In this document: positions 62,617-64,000 of the stretch, piece by piece | How positions within the stretch are numbered: position 1 is the stretch's first letter | Layout: the number at the start of each line of letters is the position of its first letter | Origin: Warburgia ugandensis | Taxonomy: Eukaryota > Streptophyta > Magnoliopsida > Canellales > Canellaceae | DNA: 64,000 nt | Assembly (NCBI GenBank): GCA_035236585.1 | Contig: CP141138.1 | Span: 31,011,437-31,075,436, forward strand | Reading direction: 5' to 3' | Notes under the pieces: generated by a model | Database searches by the model: none | Told to the model about the DNA's origin: nothing | The model's input: the letters and a program-made list of their open reading frames with translations, nothing else | Translations under genes and position numbers: made by a program

Positions 62617-63767
62617 AAATCACCTTCAATCATCAACTACACGATGGCTTCTACTTTGTTGCATCACTCAACACATAGATAGGACACCACCCAATAGCCA
62701 TAGTTCAAAGTAACTCACTCATTGCTCATCATTCCAATGCCATAACCATTAAACACAAGATTGTGCATACACTCTCCTCCTCAATGTCCAAAGTACTAAG
62801 GGATGAATGGGGAGTGGGGATTGATATGTGTTGAATGTAAAAGAGAGGATGAATGGGAGAAGTTGGTGCGTGAAAGGCTAAGAAAGATGGCTGTGTTGAA
62901 TAGTTAGAATGGGTGCGTGGATAGGCAATGAAGAGAGAATGGATGGGAATACTATGTCTTGAAGGGCAAGAGAGATGGAAATATGGCTTGTGCATGGAAC
63001 AGAAAGGAAGATATGGGATGGTAGTGATGTTGTATGGAATGGAAGGATGGTGATGCTTTGAAGGGAAAAGAAAGAAATGGAAGTAGACTTACCTCTCCAC
63101 AAGGTTCTCCACTACTTTTTCTTGTCTAACACCTGAAGGATCTTCATACAAGCTCCTATTTTAGGTTCTCATGCATAGCCTCCCAACAAAGTCTCATGCA
63201 CTCCTTTCTTCCCCCCTTTTGCATTTCATGCACTACCTTCCTCCAATAGATCCTTGTGGAAAGCTACCCTTTTTTTTGTGATGCCTCCAAATCCTTTCCA
63301 TACTTTCCCTCTTTATTTTTTTCTCCTTATTTCTCCTTTCCTTCCCCACAAGATCATGCTTAGCCCCAAGGAAACTTCCTTCTTATCCTTCTACCTACTC
63401 CCACCTTATTTAATTCCCACTTCTTTCTTTCACACCTCCTTTTATCCTATGTAAATCATTTTCCCACTTAAACTTTCTCTTCTCCTTTAGGATCATGAAA
63501 AACCTAGGATAAATGGATAGGATTACACCTCTTTCCTTTAGAAAATCATGTTAAAATCACTCCTTTATTCTCTCTTTTGAAGACATGTTTTTTTCCTTCC
63601 TAAATCTCTCCTCAGCCCATCATTTTTCTCTCGACCAATACCATTCCATGATCCACATGAAACCCACCATTATTTTCTCTAGAAAGTATGTTTTTAAACT
63701 CCTTAAAATCACATGGAAATCCCTTAAAAAATGGTGAGTGGCCTACTGAAATGTTCTCCACCAATAG

Positions 63768-63769
<2 letters not shown>

Positions 63770-63841
<72 letters not shown>
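63770..63841. repeat. (CT)36 microsatellite
   Basis: 72 uninterrupted bases of CT. Confidence 0.96.
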
Positions 63842-63844
<3 letters not shown>

Positions 63845-64000
63845 TTCTCATTGGTCCACCCAAGAATTCCCTTGATTCTCTCCTTAGAAAACATTTTCCA
63901 TTGGATGCTACTAAGATAGCCTATTTGAAGATAAATCTTGGCCATTACTTCCTTAAAAGATTGAACAGAAGAAAGTCATAGATTTCCCATTTAATCTCCT

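Overview
This window reads as nuclear DNA of a flowering plant: AT-rich, almost gene-free, filled with old decayed LTR retrotransposons, and carrying one spliced housekeeping gene whose protein matches plant importin subunit beta-1 along its whole length. I cannot name the species from the sequence. No tRNA, rRNA, CRISPR array or prokaryotic operon was seen.

Host gene: importin beta-1 lies on the plus strand. It has a telo-box-like motif, a TATA box and a CT-rich start region near 15.08-15.19 kb, a probable 5'UTR intron, one large coding exon (16035-18457), a 113-base intron and a short last exon ending at 18769, giving 873 residues. A poly(A) signal candidate lies near 19.17 kb. It is the only gene in the window that looks intact.

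Mobile-element layout, left to right. 1-46: the tail of an LTR cut by the window edge. 4301-9320: a solo LTR of about 5.0 kb, minus orientation, with a perfect 5-base target duplication. 9.8-13.3 kb: a decayed CACTA (En/Spm) transposon, minus strand, with a Transposase_24-like region and an Ulp1-like (C48) region, and a 167-base foldback element between them. 21.3-30.2 kb: a Ty1/copia element, minus strand, split by a Ty3/gypsy element inserted between its RT and RNase H. 30.4 kb: a tRNA-derived SINE head. 32.2-42.2 kb: a Tekay/Del-like gypsy element, plus strand, with two degraded LTRs and a nested block that includes a 2.7-kb solo LTR sitting inside a (CT)(CA) microsatellite. 45.3-52.1 kb: an Athila-like gypsy element, minus strand, with a tRNA-Asp-type primer site and no integrase. 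52.55-60.49 kb: a non-coding element with LTRs of about 5.4 kb, plus strand, inserted inside a (GA) microsatellite and of the same family as the solo LTR at 4.3 kb. The right end (60.6-64.0 kb) holds no recognisable gene.

The points I find most worth following are the giant-LTR, apparently non-coding family present in two inverted copies 43 kb apart, and the two independent insertions of LTR elements into dinucleotide microsatellites. All transposon coding regions carry stops, frameshifts or lost catalytic residues and should be treated as pseudogenes.
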